This document shows positions 19,156 to 29,114 of a stretch of DNA of 49,068 bases, piece by piece. The notes under the pieces were generated by a model that searched no databases, was not told the origin of the DNA, and worked only from the letters and a program-made list of their open reading frames with translations. Numbering within the stretch: position 1 is the first letter of the stretch; every line of letters starts with the position of its first letter. The DNA lies in assembly GCA_027943245.1 (NCBI GenBank), contig JANDJZ010000401.1, positions 1 to 49,068 on the forward strand. The letters are read 5' to 3'. The stretch comes from Acanthamoeba sp. SK_2022b (lineage: Eukaryota; Discosea; Longamoebia; Acanthamoebidae). Made by a program: the position numbers and the translations under genes.

Positions 19156-19703
19156 TGATACTGCTCCAGTAGCGTCTCGATATCTTCAGGCTTCAGCTGA
19201 CTGTGAGTGTCCTCGTCAATCATCATTGTCGGCCCTTTATCGCAGTTGCCCAGACAGCAGGTCGGCAACAGCGTGAAGCGGCCATCAAAGGTGGTTTGAC
19301 CCGGCTTGATGTTCAGCTTCTTCTCGATAGCGGCCTGAATGCCCTGGTAACCGGTGATGTGACAAACAACGCTGTCACAATAACGGATCACGTGACGTCC
19401 TACTGGCTGACGGAAAATCTGGCTGTAGAACGTGGCCACGCCTTCTACGTCGCTGGCGGGGATGCCCAGCACTTCCGCGATGGCGTAAATCGCACCGTCC
19501 GGAACCCAGCCGCGCTGCTTCTGCACAATTTTCAGTGCTTCGATGGAAGCGGCGCGCGGATCCTCGTAATGGTGCTTTTCGTGCTCGATCGCATCACGTT
19601 CTTCCGCGCTCAGTACAAATGCATCAACGCCGCTCTGAGGAGCGGCTGCGTTGATGGGCTCGAGCGCATCATTGACTGCGTGATTGTCTTTTTGATCATG
19701 CAT
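19152..19703 (-). CDS. nuoE: NADH:quinone oxidoreductase subunit E ([2Fe-2S])
   Basis: This 183-residue thioredoxin-like subunit holds cluster N1a. Its four ligands are C109 and C114 ([11 protein letters not shown]), then C150 and C154 ([11 protein letters not shown]). The N-terminus is about 17 residues longer than in E. coli NuoE and is polar and poorly conserved, so a later start is possible, though no better one is evident. It begins 2 bp after the nuoCD stop and overlaps nuoF by 4 bp. Confidence 0.95.
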   Translation of the reverse strand: MHDQKDNHAVNDALEPINAAAPQSGVDAFVLSAEERDAIEHEKHHYEDPRAASIEALKIVQKQRGWVPDGAIYAIAEVLGIPASDVEGVATFYSQIFRQPVGRHVIRYCDSVVCHITGYQGIQAAIEKKLNIKPGQTTFDGRFTLLPTCCLGNCDKGPTMMIDEDTHSQLKPEDIETLLEQYQ

Positions 19704-19705
19704 AG

Positions 19706-21502
19706 TTAGCGGTCCACATCTGACATTACAAAATCGATACTACCCAGATAGACGATCAGGTCGGAAACCAGGCTGCCACGGATGACCGATGGGATCTGCT
19801 GCAGGTGCGCAAAGCTCGGCGTACGTACCCGGGTGCGGTAGCTCATGGTGCTGCCGTCGCTGGTCAGGTAGTAGCTATTGATCCCTTTGGTGGCTTCAAT
19901 CATCTGGAATGATTCGTTGGCTGGCATCACCGGACCCCAGGAAACCTGCAGGAAGTGGGTGATCAGCGTTTCAATATGCTGCAGCGTGCGCTCTTTCGGC
20001 GGCGGCGTGGTCAGCGGGTGATCGGCCTTGAACGGGCCTTCCGGCATGTTGTTCAGGCACTGTTCGAGAATGCGCAGGCTCTGGCGCAGCTCTTCCACCT
20101 TTAGCATCACGCGGGTGTAGCAGTCGCTGGTGCCGTCGCCGACCGGCACTTCGAAGTCGAAGTTCTCGTAGCCGGAGTACGGACGCCATTTACGCACGTC
20201 GAACTCGACGCCGGTGGCACGCAGGCCGGCGCCGGTCACGCCCCACTCCAGCGCTTCTTTGGCGTTGTAAGACGCTACGCCGATGGAACGGCCTTTCAGG
20301 ATGCTGTTCTTCAGCGCCGCTTTCACGTAGGAGTCCAGACGCTTCGGCATCCAGTCGAGGAATTCACGCAGCAGGCGATCCCAGCCGCGCGGCAGATCGT
20401 GCGCGACGCCGCCGATGCGGAACCAGGCCGGGTGCATACGGAAACCGGTGATCGCTTCCACCAGATCGTAGATTTTCTGACGGTCGGTAAAGGCGAAGAA
20501 CACCGGGGTCATCGCGCCGACGTCCTGAATGAAGGTGGAGATGTACAGCAGGTGGCTGTTGATGCGGAACAGCTCGGACAGCATCACGCGGATGGTGTCG
20601 ACGCGCTCAGGCACCTTGATGCCGGCCAGCTTCTCGACCGCCAGCACATAAGGCATTTCGTTCACGCAGCCGCCGAGGTACTCGATACGGTCGGTGTACG
20701 GAATGTAGCTGTGCCAGGATTGACGCTCGCCCATCTTCTCGGCGCCGCGGTGGTGATAGCCGATATCCGGTACGCAGTCGACGATCTCTTCGCCGTCCAG
20801 CTGCAGAATGATGCGGAACGCACCGTGCGCGGACGGGTGGTTCGGGCCGAGGTTGAGGAACATGAAGTCTTCGTTCTCGGTACCGCGCTTCATGCCCCAG
20901 TCTTCCGGCTTGAAAGTCAGCGCTTCCATCTCCAGATCTTCTTTCTGCTTGGTCAGCACGAAAGGATCGAATTCGGTGGCGCGCGCCGGGTAGTCCTTGC
21001 GCAGCGGGTGCCCTTCCCAGGTCTGCGGCATCATGATGCGCGACAGGTGCGGGTGGCCGTCGAAGGTGATGCCGAACATTTCCCAGGTTTCGCGCTCGTA
21101 CCAGTTGGCGTTCGGGAACACCTTGGTCGCCGTCGGCACGTGCAGGTCTTTTTCAGACAGCGCCACCTTCAGCATGATGTCGCGGTTGCGTTCGATGGAA
21201 ATCAGATGGTAGAAAACGGAGAAATCCGCAGCGGGCAGGCCGTCGCGGTGGGTGCGAAGACGTTCGTCCACGCCATGCAGATCGAACAGCATGACATACG
21301 GCTTCGGCTGTTTTCTCAGGAACGTCATTACTTCCAGCAACTGGTCAGGTTTAACCCATACCACGGGCATGCCGGTACGGGTGGCCTGAACAGTAAAGGC
21401 TTCCGGCCCAAAACGGTTGCGCAGTTCGCCGATCACCGGGTCGTCAAGGTGATCTCGGGTCTGCCAGGCAGGCAAGGCGTCGTGCGTCGTCAAATCTGTC
21501 AT
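19706..21502 (-). CDS. nuoC: NADH:quinone oxidoreductase fused subunit C/D
   Basis: This 598-residue fusion of the 30-kDa (C) and 49-kDa (D) subunits is characteristic of Enterobacterales. The C part covers roughly residues 1-190, with the [26 protein letters not shown] signature. The D part follows, with the quinone-site histidines in [15 protein letters not shown] and the long [29 protein letters not shown] block. It forms the quinone cavity with NuoB and NuoH. The ATG at 21500-21502 follows GGTGAAAA. Also called nuoCD. Confidence 0.96.
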   Translation of the reverse strand: MTDLTTHDALPAWQTRDHLDDPVIGELRNRFGPEAFTVQATRTGMPVVWVKPDQLLEVMTFLRKQPKPYVMLFDLHGVDERLRTHRDGLPAADFSVFYHLISIERNRDIMLKVALSEKDLHVPTATKVFPNANWYERETWEMFGITFDGHPHLSRIMMPQTWEGHPLRKDYPARATEFDPFVLTKQKEDLEMEALTFKPEDWGMKRGTENEDFMFLNLGPNHPSAHGAFRIILQLDGEEIVDCVPDIGYHHRGAEKMGERQSWHSYIPYTDRIEYLGGCVNEMPYVLAVEKLAGIKVPERVDTIRVMLSELFRINSHLLYISTFIQDVGAMTPVFFAFTDRQKIYDLVEAITGFRMHPAWFRIGGVAHDLPRGWDRLLREFLDWMPKRLDSYVKAALKNSILKGRSIGVASYNAKEALEWGVTGAGLRATGVEFDVRKWRPYSGYENFDFEVPVGDGTSDCYTRVMLKVEELRQSLRILEQCLNNMPEGPFKADHPLTTPPPKERTLQHIETLITHFLQVSWGPVMPANESFQMIEATKGINSYYLTSDGSTMSYRTRVRTPSFAHLQQIPSVIRGSLVSDLIVYLGSIDFVMSDVDR

Positions 21503-21581
21503 AATTTTTTTTCACCACACTAAAGGGTTATTCGCCGCAAGTTTCACTTTTCGCTGTGTTAACCAATAGCGCACTAAGATG

Positions 21582-21598
21582 GACGTTAAATGAACGTC
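21582..21598 (-). other. Small hairpin after the nuoB stop
   Basis: GACGTT-AAATG-AACGTC lies immediately beyond the nuoB stop codon, in the 96-bp nuoB-nuoC gap. The 6-bp stem has no U-run, so it is probably an intercistronic RNA hairpin. Nothing else is seen in this gap apart from the nuoC Shine-Dalgarno. Confidence 0.4.
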
Positions 21599-22273
21599 TT
21601 AAATCTCGTCAGGCGTCCGGAGGTTGGTCACCGCGATGCGCTCGCCGTGTTTACGCTCTCTTTCAGACTGCATATTGGCGCGGTAAACGCCCTGATCGCC
21701 GACAACCCACGACAGCGGGCGACGTTCTTTGCCGATGGATTCCTGCAGCAGCATCAGCGCTTGCATGTAGGCTTCCGGACGCGGCGGGCAGCCGGGAATG
21801 TACACGTCGACCGGCAGGAACTTGTCCACGCCCTGCACCACGGAATAGATGTCGTACATGCCGCCGGAGTTGGCGCAGGCGCCCATCGAGATCACCCACT
21901 TAGGCTCCAGCATCTGCTCGTACAGGCGTTGGATGACCGGGGCCATCTTGGTGAAACAGGTACCGGCCACCACCATCAGGTCAGCCTGACGCGGGGAGGC
22001 GCGCAGTACTTCCGCACCGAAACGCGCCACGTCGTGAACGGCGGTAAACGACGTCACCATCTCCACGTAACAGCACGAAAGGCCGAAGTTATACGGCCAA
22101 ATAGAGTTTTTACGCCCCCAGTTCACCATGTCATGCAGCGCATGTTCGAGTTTACCCATGTAAACCGTGCGGTGGACCTGTTGTTCCAGGGGATCGGCGA
22201 CGATCTCCTGTTTTTGCAGGGGATAACGGTCGTTCTCACCGTTCGGGTCTATGCGGGTGAGCGTATAGTCCAT
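21599..22273 (-). CDS. nuoB: NADH:quinone oxidoreductase subunit B (cluster N2)
   Basis: This 224-residue subunit holds cluster N2, the last Fe-S centre before quinone. The ligands are the tandem cysteines C67-C68 (GLSCCYVEM), C133 ([10 protein letters not shown]) and C162 ([11 protein letters not shown]). It carries four extra residues at about 43-46 compared with E. coli NuoB, just before the conserved [17 protein letters not shown]. It lies 15 bp after nuoA. Confidence 0.97.
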   Translation of the reverse strand: MDYTLTRIDPNGENDRYPLQKQEIVADPLEQQVHRTVYMGKLEHALHDMVNWGRKNSIWPYNFGLSCCYVEMVTSFTAVHDVARFGAEVLRASPRQADLMVVAGTCFTKMAPVIQRLYEQMLEPKWVISMGACANSGGMYDIYSVVQGVDKFLPVDVYIPGCPPRPEAYMQALMLLQESIGKERRPLSWVVGDQGVYRANMQSERERKHGERIAVTNLRTPDEI

Positions 22274-22288
22274 CTTAATGCCTCGCTG

Positions 22289-22726
22289 TTACTGCGGATG
22301 ACTGTTGGTGTTAGTGATCGTGCTCGGTTTGCTGCGGCGTTGGGAACGCGCCGGAGTCCAATCCAACGCGCCGATGCGCACCAGATAAACCAGACCGGCC
22401 AATAGCACCAAAATGAAAATGGCGGCTTCGATAAAGCCTACCCAACCGCTCTCGCGAACCGAGACCGACCAGGCATACAGATATAAGGCTTCAACGTCGA
22501 AAATAACGAAGAACATGGCCACCAGGTAGAACTTGGCGGACAAGCGCATGCGCGCCGTACCGACCGAGTCGATGCCTGATTCAAACGGGGTGTGTTTGGC
22601 GCGCGCCCGGGCTCTCCCGCCCAAGAAGAACGCACCCAGCAGCATTAAGCCGCAAAGCCCGATAGCCACGACGAGAAATACGGCGAGCGCCCAGTGATGA
22701 GCGATAACTTCAGTGGTTGTTGACAT
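22289..22726 (-). CDS. nuoA: NADH:quinone oxidoreductase subunit A
   Basis: This 145-residue membrane subunit has three helices. The loop between helices 1 and 2 has the conserved [40 protein letters not shown] block, which switches conformation near the quinone site. It is the first gene of the nuo operon, about 660 bp after the lrhA terminator. The ATG is at 22724-22726 and its Shine-Dalgarno is weak (AGAG). Confidence 0.96.
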   Translation of the reverse strand: MSTTTEVIAHHWALAVFLVVAIGLCGLMLLGAFFLGGRARARAKHTPFESGIDSVGTARMRLSAKFYLVAMFFVIFDVEALYLYAWSVSVRESGWVGFIEAAIFILVLLAGLVYLVRIGALDWTPARSQRRSKPSTITNTNSHPQ

Positions 22727-22891
22727 ACTCTATGCTTACTCATCAAAAGTGGCGTCGATCGCGCTGCTCTTGTCACCGGCAGTTAGTGCGCCACATCGAT
22801 TTAAGGGAAGGATAAATAACCACACAAACAAACTGCTTTTACAGCGAGTTAGGCAGCGTTTTTCTGTGGGCTTTTTACTCCTTTCTATAAC

Positions 22892-22913
22892 CTTTTGTCA
22901 ACTTTGACAAAAG
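22892..22913. promoter_or_regulatory. 22-bp palindrome in the nuo upstream region
   Basis: The arms TTTTGTCAA and TTGACAAAA are separated by CT and extended by an outer C/G pair, giving 10 paired bases per arm. Each strand also presents a TTGACA -35-like element, but no good -10 sits at 16-18 bp on either side. It is a candidate binding site for a dimeric regulator, about 175 bp upstream of nuoA. Confidence 0.45.
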
Positions 22914-22937
22914 TATCTACACACTAGTTTACATACG

Positions 22938-22952
22938 TATCATTTGATTAAC
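22938..22952 (-). promoter_or_regulatory. Candidate ArcA box upstream of nuo
   Basis: On the minus strand the bases read GTTAATCAAATGATA, matching 13 of 15 positions of the ArcA direct-repeat consensus GTTAATTAAATGTTA (recalled from the literature). ArcA repression of nuo under anoxia is known in E. coli. Confidence 0.45.
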
Positions 22953-23381
22953 ATTTGATGCGCCAGGGGCTGGCTAAATCGTGTCAGTTAATTTTTGTGT
23001 AGAAACAGATAGATATAAACCAACGTGCACATTTCAGTTTTACTATACCATTGTCTCAGGAATTCCCTGTTCTTCCACTCACTACCTAGGGGTATTTTTT
23101 TGATCCAGGACACGTTTTCAGCATAAATCCTCAAAAAAAGTGTGGCCCTTTAACAATTTTCCTCAAATTAAGCCGCAAAAACGGCCGCTATAAGCTAACA
23201 AAATAACCCTGCTATTACCATGCCTTTAACCCATTCAATCTTATTGCTCAAAAAACAAACTCAGCGTCTTAAACCCGGCCAAACTCTCTTTTCAGTAACG
23301 CTTAAAAGTTAATAAAATAGCCAACTCATAACAAAATCGTCATTAAATCCCTATAACAGTAAAAATCGCCAAAAAAAGGGC

Positions 23382-23409
23382 AAAAAAAACCTCCGCCGAA
23401 GCAGAGGTT
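23382..23409 (-). terminator. lrhA intrinsic terminator
   Basis: On the minus strand AACCTCTGC (complement of 23401-23409) and GCGGAGGTT (complement of 23388-23396) pair, with one G-U, around a TTCG loop, followed by a T8 run. It lies 25 bp after the lrhA stop and separates lrhA from the nuo operon. Confidence 0.85.
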
Positions 23410-23433
23410 TTCATCAGATCTAACGCCACGGCG

Positions 23434-24378
23434 TTATTCTTCTTCGTCCACCAGGCTGGCGTCATCCTGATCGCCCTGGAGACCGGCTTCCGCGCCGTTG
23501 AAGCCATAACCGTCATTGCCGCCCTGCATTGCGCTGAAGATGGCCATCGCCAGCTCATTGCTGCACTGCGCGTTTTTGCACAGCGCATACTGGGTATCCG
23601 GCAGCGGCGGCAAACCTTCCACCGCCCCCAGCACCCGCAGATCGGGGCTCATCATCTCGATCGGCCGCGCGGTCACGCCCAGGCCGGCCTTACAGGCCGC
23701 CCGCACCGCGGACAGCGTGGAGGCGACGTAGGCGATACGCCACGGGATACCGGCTTCGTCCAGCTGCTTGATCGCCAGCGCGCGGAACGGGCTTGGCTCA
23801 TCCATCACCACCAACGGGATCGGTTCGCCCGCCTGATAGTGGTAATCGGCGGCGCAGTACCACAGCGTCGGCGATGTGCGCAGCACGATATGCGGATGTC
23901 CGACCGGATCGGCCGTGGTCACCGCCAGATCGATCTCGCCCTCTTCCAGCAGATCGACCATCGTCGTGCTGCGCTTTACGCGCACGTCAATGGCCAGCTT
24001 CGGATAGATGGCGGTCACGCGGTTCAACAGGAAAGGCAGAATGGTATCGGCGGTGTCGTCGGAAGCGCCGATGGTCAGAACACCTTTAATATTGTTGTAC
24101 ATCAGCGAGGTACAGGCTTCGTCGTTAAAGCGCAGGATCTTCCTGGCATAACCGAGAAGCTGAATACCATGCTCAGTCAGGAGTTTGTTACGCCCATGGC
24201 GGGCAAACAGTTCTTTGCCGACCAGTTGCTCTAATCGCTGCATTTGTTGACTGACGGCTGATTGAGTACGGCATACGGCAACCGCCGCCGCCGCAAAGGT
24301 ATTCAAATCAGCAACCGCAACAAAGGTTCTTAGCAGATCGAGGTCGAGATTAAGTATCGGACGATTTGCAGTTGTCAT
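23434..24378 (-). CDS. lrhA: LysR-family regulator LrhA (HexA/PecT type)
   Basis: This 314-residue LysR protein has a helix-turn-helix at about residues 12-70 ([44 protein letters not shown]) nearly identical to E. coli LrhA. The effector domain follows, with the typical [33 protein letters not shown] segment. LrhA represses motility and RpoS production in E. coli, and its orthologues HexA and PecT control exoproducts in plant pathogens. The C-terminal 40 residues, ending DEEE, are divergent and acidic. Position upstream of nuo is the conserved one. It is preceded by a long non-coding region that may include a long leader. Confidence 0.93.
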   Translation of the reverse strand: MTTANRPILNLDLDLLRTFVAVADLNTFAAAAVAVCRTQSAVSQQMQRLEQLVGKELFARHGRNKLLTEHGIQLLGYARKILRFNDEACTSLMYNNIKGVLTIGASDDTADTILPFLLNRVTAIYPKLAIDVRVKRSTTMVDLLEEGEIDLAVTTADPVGHPHIVLRTSPTLWYCAADYHYQAGEPIPLVVMDEPSPFRALAIKQLDEAGIPWRIAYVASTLSAVRAACKAGLGVTARPIEMMSPDLRVLGAVEGLPPLPDTQYALCKNAQCSNELAMAIFSAMQGGNDGYGFNGAEAGLQGDQDDASLVDEEE

Positions 24379-24750
24379 AGTGTATTCTTCACTTTTTTAA
24401 ATTCTAATTTACGAACTACTACCCTGGTGTGTTTCTCAGACGCCGTTGAAAAGGACGGAGCCTGTTATGACAGTACCCCACTCATAAGTGGAGGGCAAAA
24501 AAATTACTTATGATTCGTTACCTCTATCGCTTTTTAAAATGCGATCTATCGATGGTGCTTATAGAACGCGGGGGACTGAATACCGGTGAAAAGGGAAAAC
24601 CCCCCACCGAACCTGAGATTTTACTCATTCATACTGCCTAATTTCCACTCCATTCGTGCTACTGAGAACCCTTATCAACCGGCGTTCAGACTGCATTACA
24701 GAGCAAAAAAGATAAATAATTAACGCTACCGACTTCGTGTTACCACTCAA

Positions 24751-24767
24751 TGAATTTAATAAATTCA
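24751..24767. promoter_or_regulatory. Dyad, possible LrhA autoregulatory site
   Basis: TGAATTT-AAT-AAATTCA is a perfect 7-3-7 inverted repeat about 375 bp upstream of lrhA. LysR regulators often bind such interrupted palindromes near their own promoters. There is no direct evidence that LrhA binds this one. Confidence 0.35.
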
Positions 24768-25122
24768 ATCAGTAAGATTTTTGCTTTAAATAATAATCCT
24801 ATAACCACATAAACAATGCTTAAGGTAAAATATAAAGTAAAGCTAATGTAAATATGTCATTTTTCTTAGTGTGGTGCGCTAACTGACACCCCGCTATCAG
24901 ACAACTCCGGTATTATCGTTCCTTTACAGTTTATTGAAGCCTATTCTCCCTTTCGGCTTATCAGTTTACTGCTGCCGGCCGCGCTCGCCGGCACGTCGCG
25001 TTTATCGAGGCGGGATTTTACAGAACAAAACCCTAGTAAAATTATAGTTCATGAAATTATGAACCACAAAATAACTTTACCTTTGCTTATCATAACTAAA
25101 ATCCCCCGTTACGACATGCATT

Positions 25123-25139
25123 TGCACCAAAGGCGTGCA
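25123..25139. promoter_or_regulatory. Candidate NtrC (NRI) site upstream of alaA
   Basis: TGCACC-AAAGG-CGTGCA matches the NtrC consensus TGCACC-N5-GGTGCA at 11 of 12 fixed positions. It is centred about 105 bp upstream of the alaA ATG. No sigma-54 -24/-12 pair could be found between it and alaA, so a role in transcription is unproven. Confidence 0.4.
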
Positions 25140-25235
25140 AAACCCTTCAAAAGCAACTACGCCAGGAGTACATTGGGCGGGTTGCGGCGTCCCACGGTAG
25201 GAGCGCCCCTATCCCAGCAAAAGGCTCAACTTTTT

Positions 25236-26450
25236 ATGTCCCCCATTGAGAAATCCAGCAAACTGGACAACGTCTGCTATGACATTCGCGGCCCGGTGCT
25301 TAAAGAAGCTAAACGTCTTGAAGAAGAAGGCAACAAAGTCCTGAAACTGAACATCGGCAACCCTGCCCCGTTCGGTTTCGACGCCCCGGACGAAATCCTG
25401 GTCGACGTGATCCGCAATCTGCCCACGGCGCAAGGCTACTCCGATTCCAAAGGCCTCTTCTCGGCGCGTAAAGCGATCATGCAGCACTACCAGGCGCGCA
25501 ACATGCGTGACGTGACCGTTGAGGATATCTACATTGGCAACGGCGTCTCGGAGCTGATCGTCCAATCCATGCAGGCGCTGCTCAACAGCGGCGACGAAAT
25601 GCTGGTGCCGGCGCCGGACTACCCGCTGTGGACCGCTGCGGTATCGCTTTCCGGCGGTAAGGCCGTGCACTACCTGTGCGATGAGCAGGCCGGCTGGTTC
25701 CCGGATCTGGACGACATCATCAGCAAGATCACCCCGCGCACCCGCGGCATCGTGATCATCAACCCGAACAACCCGACCGGCGCGGTTTACAGCAAAGCGC
25801 TGCTGGAACAGATCGTCGAGATCGCCCGTCAACACAACCTGATCATCTTCGCCGACGAGATCTACGACAAGATCCTGTATGACGAAGCCGAGCACCATTC
25901 GATCGCCGCGCTGGCGCCGGATCTGCTGACCGTGACCTTCAACGGCCTGTCGAAAACCTACCGCGTGGCGGGCTTCCGCCAGGGCTGGATGGTGCTGAAC
26001 GGGCCGAAGAAACACGCCAAAGGCTATATCGAAGGGCTGGAGATGCTGGCTTCGATGCGCCTGTGCGCCAACGTGCCGATGCAACACGCCATTCAAACCG
26101 CGCTGGGCGGTTATCAGAGCATCAGCGAATTCATTCAGCCCGGCGGCCGCCTGTACGAACAGCGCAACCGCACCTGGGAACTGCTCAACGACATTCCGGG
26201 CGTCTCTTGCGTGAAGCCACAGGGCGCGCTGTATATGTTCCCGCGCATCGACGCCAAGCGCTTCAACATTCACGACGACCAGAAACTGGTGCTGGACCTG
26301 CTGCTGCAGGAAAAAGTGCTGCTGGTGCAGGGCACCGCGTTCAACTGGCCTTACCCGGATCACGTGCGCATCGTCACCCTGCCGCGCGTAGACGAACTGG
26401 AAATGGCGGTCGGCAAGCTGGGCCGCTTCCTGGAAGGTTACCACCAGTAA
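25236..26450 (+). CDS. alaA: Glutamate-pyruvate (alanine) aminotransferase AlaA
   Basis: This 404-residue class I/II PLP-dependent aminotransferase (YfbQ) makes alanine from pyruvate and glutamate. The Schiff-base lysine is K240 in [16 protein letters not shown]. The cofactor-binding asparagine is in INPNNPTG (about 175-182), with D207 and Y210 in FADEIYD. The open frame extends to 25059, but only the ATG at 25236 ([10 protein letters not shown]) matches the family N-terminus. The first 59 codons upstream are non-conserved leader. yfbR follows after 107 bp. Confidence 0.95.
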   Translation: MSPIEKSSKLDNVCYDIRGPVLKEAKRLEEEGNKVLKLNIGNPAPFGFDAPDEILVDVIRNLPTAQGYSDSKGLFSARKAIMQHYQARNMRDVTVEDIYIGNGVSELIVQSMQALLNSGDEMLVPAPDYPLWTAAVSLSGGKAVHYLCDEQAGWFPDLDDIISKITPRTRGIVIINPNNPTGAVYSKALLEQIVEIARQHNLIIFADEIYDKILYDEAEHHSIAALAPDLLTVTFNGLSKTYRVAGFRQGWMVLNGPKKHAKGYIEGLEMLASMRLCANVPMQHAIQTALGGYQSISEFIQPGGRLYEQRNRTWELLNDIPGVSCVKPQGALYMFPRIDAKRFNIHDDQKLVLDLLLQEKVLLVQGTAFNWPYPDHVRIVTLPRVDELEMAVGKLGRFLEGYHQ

Positions 26451-26557
26451 TCGCCCGGGGCGCAGCGCCTTGCTGCGCCCTTCTCTCATTGCCCGGTTGC
26501 AAAATTCGCCGTCACTGCTTCACAATGGGGCCCTCACTTGCCGTTAAAGAGAGCACC

Positions 26558-27157
26558 ATGAGCCAGAGCCATTTCTTCGCCCATCTGTCCCGCCTGAAAC
26601 TGATCAACCGCTGGCCGCTGATGCGCAACGTGCGTACCGAGAACGTCTCCGAACACAGTCTGCAGGTGGCCTTTGTCGCCCACGCGTTGGCGGTGATCAA
26701 GAACCGCAAATTCAACGGCAACCTCAACGCCGACCGCGTTGCGCTGCTGGCGATGTACCACGACGCCAGCGAAGTGATCACCGGCGACATGCCGACGCCG
26801 ATCAAGTACTACAATCCGCAGATCGCCCATGAATACAAGAAGATCGAAAAGATCGCCCAGCAAAAGCTGCTGGACATGATCCCCGCGGAGCTGCGCAACG
26901 ATTTCCGCACCATTCTCGATGAGCACTACTACAGCGAAGATGAAAAGCAGGTAGTGAAGCAGGCAGACGCGCTGTGCGCCTACCTGAAATGCCTGGAGGA
27001 ACTCTCTGCCGGCAACAACGAATTCACCCTGGCCAAGGCGCGGCTGGATAAAACCCTGGAACAGCGCCGCAGCCCGGAAATGGACTACTTCATGGACGTG
27101 TTCATTCCCAGCTTCAGCCTGTCATTGGACGAAATCAGCCTCGACAGTTCGCTGTAA
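26558..27157 (+). CDS. yfbR: 5'-deoxynucleotidase (HD domain) YfbR
   Basis: This 199-residue HD-domain phosphohydrolase removes phosphate from deoxyribonucleoside 5'-monophosphates. The metal ligands H33 (VSEHSLQ), H68-D69 (MYHDASE) and D137 (VKQADALC) are present, and the length equals that of E. coli YfbR. A longer frame from 26063 lies mostly inside alaA in another frame; the ATG at 26558 with AGAGAG upstream is the true start. It is probably co-transcribed with alaA. Confidence 0.94.
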   Translation: MSQSHFFAHLSRLKLINRWPLMRNVRTENVSEHSLQVAFVAHALAVIKNRKFNGNLNADRVALLAMYHDASEVITGDMPTPIKYYNPQIAHEYKKIEKIAQQKLLDMIPAELRNDFRTILDEHYYSEDEKQVVKQADALCAYLKCLEELSAGNNEFTLAKARLDKTLEQRRSPEMDYFMDVFIPSFSLSLDEISLDSSL

Positions 27158-27184
27158 CCCCGCCGGCGCAGCCTCGCTGCGCCG

Positions 27185-29017
27185 TTAAAAGCCGTAGAGC
27201 CACGGCACCACAATCACGCTGACCGCCATCACCAGCAGAGTGAACGGCACGCCGAGACGCACGAAATCGCCGAACTTGTAATTGCCCGGCCCCAGCACCA
27301 ACGTGTTGACCGGTGAAGAGACCGGCGTCATAAAGGCGGCGGACGCGGCGATGGCGATAATCATCGCAAATGGGTATGGCGAGACGCCCATTTCGCGCGC
27401 GGCGGCGATGGCGATCGGCGCCATCAGCACCGCCGTCGCGGTGTTGGAAATAAACAGGCCGATGGTGGCGCACAAGACGAACAGGCACAGCAGCATCACG
27501 CGCGGCCCCGCGCCGCCGGCGACGTCCATCAGCCCGCTGACGATCAGATCCACCCCGCCGGTCTTTTGCAGCGCCTGCGCAAACGGCATCATCCCGACGA
27601 TCAAAATAATGCTCGGCCAGTGGATCGATTTATAGGCGCTTTCCATATCGATACAGCGGAACTTACCCATCAGCAGGCAAGCGATCAGCGCCGCGATCGG
27701 ATTGGGGATTTCGTCGGTCAACATCATTGCCACCATCAACGCCAGGCAAAACAGCGCGTGCGGCGCCTGCGTGATCGCCGGCGCCACTTCGTCCACCTCA
27801 GCCGGCAGGTTGAGCACGATAAAGTCGTGGGTTTTGGCCTGCAGCTGACGGATCGCCTTCCAGTCACCGATCACCAGCAAAATGTCGCCCAGCTCCAGCG
27901 GCTCGTCCACCAGCTTGCCGCCCAGCGTCTCGCCGTGGCGGCGGATGCCCACCACGTTGAGATCGTAGCGGCTGCGGAACGCCGCTTCGCGCAGGCTTTT
28001 GCCCAGCAGCGCCGAGTCCGGGATCAGCGACACTTCCGCCATGCCGACGTTGCGCGACTGTTCAGAGAAGTAATCGCCGCGCAGCACCATCGGCTCCAGC
28101 CGCTGCTCGCCGCAGAATTCGCGCAGATCGACCTGGCTGTCCGACATGTCGATCAAAAGAACGTCGCCCTCGCGCAGCTCGGTGCTGCCAGAGGCGCTGA
28201 CCATCACCCGCCGGAAGCGTTTCCAGCGCTCGATACCCACCACGTTGGCGCCATAACGCGCACGCAGGTGCAGTTCATCCAGCGAACGCCCGATCAGCGG
28301 CGAAGCGCTGCGGACAGCCAGCCGCCGCGCGCGACCGGTCAGCTTGTAGTCGCGGATCAAATCGCGGAAGGTACGGCGCTGCCAGTCATCGCCGGCTTTG
28401 CCCGTTTCACCGCTGCCCAGCCAACGCCGGGCGATCAGCATGTAACCGACGCCCAGCGCCAGCACCACCAGGCCAATGGGCGTCACGCTGAAGAAACCGA
28501 AACCATGGATGCCTTCTCGCACCAGCTCGCTGTTGACCACCATGTTGGGCGGCGTGGCCACCAGCGTCATCATGCCGCTGATAAGCCCGGCGAAGCTGAG
28601 CGGCATCATCAGCCGCCCCGGCGCGATCTTCATTCTGGCCGTCACGCTGAGCACCACCGGGATAAAGATCGCCACCACGCCGGTCGAGCTCATGAACGCC
28701 CCCAGCCCGGCGACCGTCACCATCAGCAGCATCAACATTTTGGTTTCGCTGCTGCCGGCCACTTTCACCAGCCAGTCCCCCACCTGATAGGCCACGCCGG
28801 TGCGCACCAGCCCTTCGCCGATCACGAACAGCGCCGCGATCAAAATCACGTTGGGATCGCTGAAACCGACCGTCGCCTCCTGCAGGCTGAGCGTGCCGCT
28901 CAGCACGAAGGCGATGATCACCAACAGGGCCACCACGTCCATGCGCAGCTTGTTGGTGGTAAACAGCACGATGGCAATCAGCAGTAAACTCAGCACCCAC
29001 AGTAATTCGCTGTTCAA
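27185..29017 (-). CDS. yfbS: SLC13/DASS-type permease with two TrkA-C domains, YfbS
   Basis: This 610-residue inner-membrane protein is a predicted anion or cation symporter. Membrane helices lie at about residues 1-185 and 400-610. Between them is a cytoplasmic stretch with two TrkA-C (RCK_C) domains (about 200-280 and 290-375), each ending in a [15 protein letters not shown] motif. The frame extends to a TTG at 29035. The TTG at 29015-29017 has GAGG 5 nt upstream and gives MNSELLWVL, matching E. coli YfbS, which is also 610 residues. A TTG start implies modest translation. The substrate is unknown. Confidence 0.9.
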   Translation of the reverse strand: MNSELLWVLSLLLIAIVLFTTNKLRMDVVALLVIIAFVLSGTLSLQEATVGFSDPNVILIAALFVIGEGLVRTGVAYQVGDWLVKVAGSSETKMLMLLMVTVAGLGAFMSSTGVVAIFIPVVLSVTARMKIAPGRLMMPLSFAGLISGMMTLVATPPNMVVNSELVREGIHGFGFFSVTPIGLVVLALGVGYMLIARRWLGSGETGKAGDDWQRRTFRDLIRDYKLTGRARRLAVRSASPLIGRSLDELHLRARYGANVVGIERWKRFRRVMVSASGSTELREGDVLLIDMSDSQVDLREFCGEQRLEPMVLRGDYFSEQSRNVGMAEVSLIPDSALLGKSLREAAFRSRYDLNVVGIRRHGETLGGKLVDEPLELGDILLVIGDWKAIRQLQAKTHDFIVLNLPAEVDEVAPAITQAPHALFCLALMVAMMLTDEIPNPIAALIACLLMGKFRCIDMESAYKSIHWPSIILIVGMMPFAQALQKTGGVDLIVSGLMDVAGGAGPRVMLLCLFVLCATIGLFISNTATAVLMAPIAIAAAREMGVSPYPFAMIIAIAASAAFMTPVSSPVNTLVLGPGNYKFGDFVRLGVPFTLLVMAVSVIVVPWLYGF

Positions 29018-29061
29018 AACGGCCTCATCCGGCAAATGTCCAAGGGTCTAAAAAATAGCAT

Positions 29062-29085
29062 AAAAAAACCCCGCCGAAGCGGGGT
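29062..29085 (-). terminator. Terminator of yfbU-yfbT
   Basis: The perfect stem ACCCCGC (29068-29074) and GCGGGGT (29079-29085) has a TTCG loop on the minus strand and is followed by T7. It lies 30 bp after the yfbT stop and before the separate yfbS start. Confidence 0.88.
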
Positions 29086-29114
29086 CTAATCAATTAGGGT
29101 GAAGATAATGCCGC

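Larger units (their letters stand above)
22727..23387. promoter_or_regulatory. nuo operon upstream control region
   Basis: About 660 bp of AT-rich DNA with no coding signal lie between nuoA and the lrhA terminator. The size resembles the long nuo control region of E. coli, where ArcA, NarL, FNR and Fis act (family knowledge). Visible here are an ArcA-like box (22938-22952) and a 22-bp palindrome (22892-22913). No promoter pair could be chosen with confidence. Confidence 0.6.
24379..25235. other. Long AT-rich lrhA/alaA divergent intergenic region
   Basis: These 857 bp have no credible gene; a frame reaching back from alaA to 25059 is not conserved. The region must hold promoters for lrhA (left) and alaA (right). 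Visible signals are a dyad TGAATTT-AAT-AAATTCA (24751-24767), a GC-rich hairpin TGCCGGC/GCCGGCA (24973-24979 and 24987-24993), an AT-rich hairpin GTTCAT/ATGAAC (25047-25064), and an NtrC-type box (25123-25139). In E. coli the lrhA transcript is reported to have a leader of several hundred nucleotides, which would place the start near the 24751 dyad if conserved. Confidence 0.6.

Noticed and set aside
16695..19158. Two plus-strand frames (407 and 455 codons) opposite nuoG and nuoF
   Set aside because: Ala/Val/Arg/His-rich mirror frames of conserved subunits; no motifs.
25100..25140. Sigma-54 promoter beside the alaA NtrC-like box
   Set aside because: No GG-N10-GC pair with consensus flanks was found.
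25059..25235. 59-residue N-terminal extension of AlaA
   Set aside because: Not part of the family; the conserved N-terminus starts at the ATG at 25236.
27566..28987. 473-codon plus-strand frame opposite yfbS
   Set aside because: Shadow frame rich in His, Arg and Gln; yfbS on the other strand is clearly the gene.
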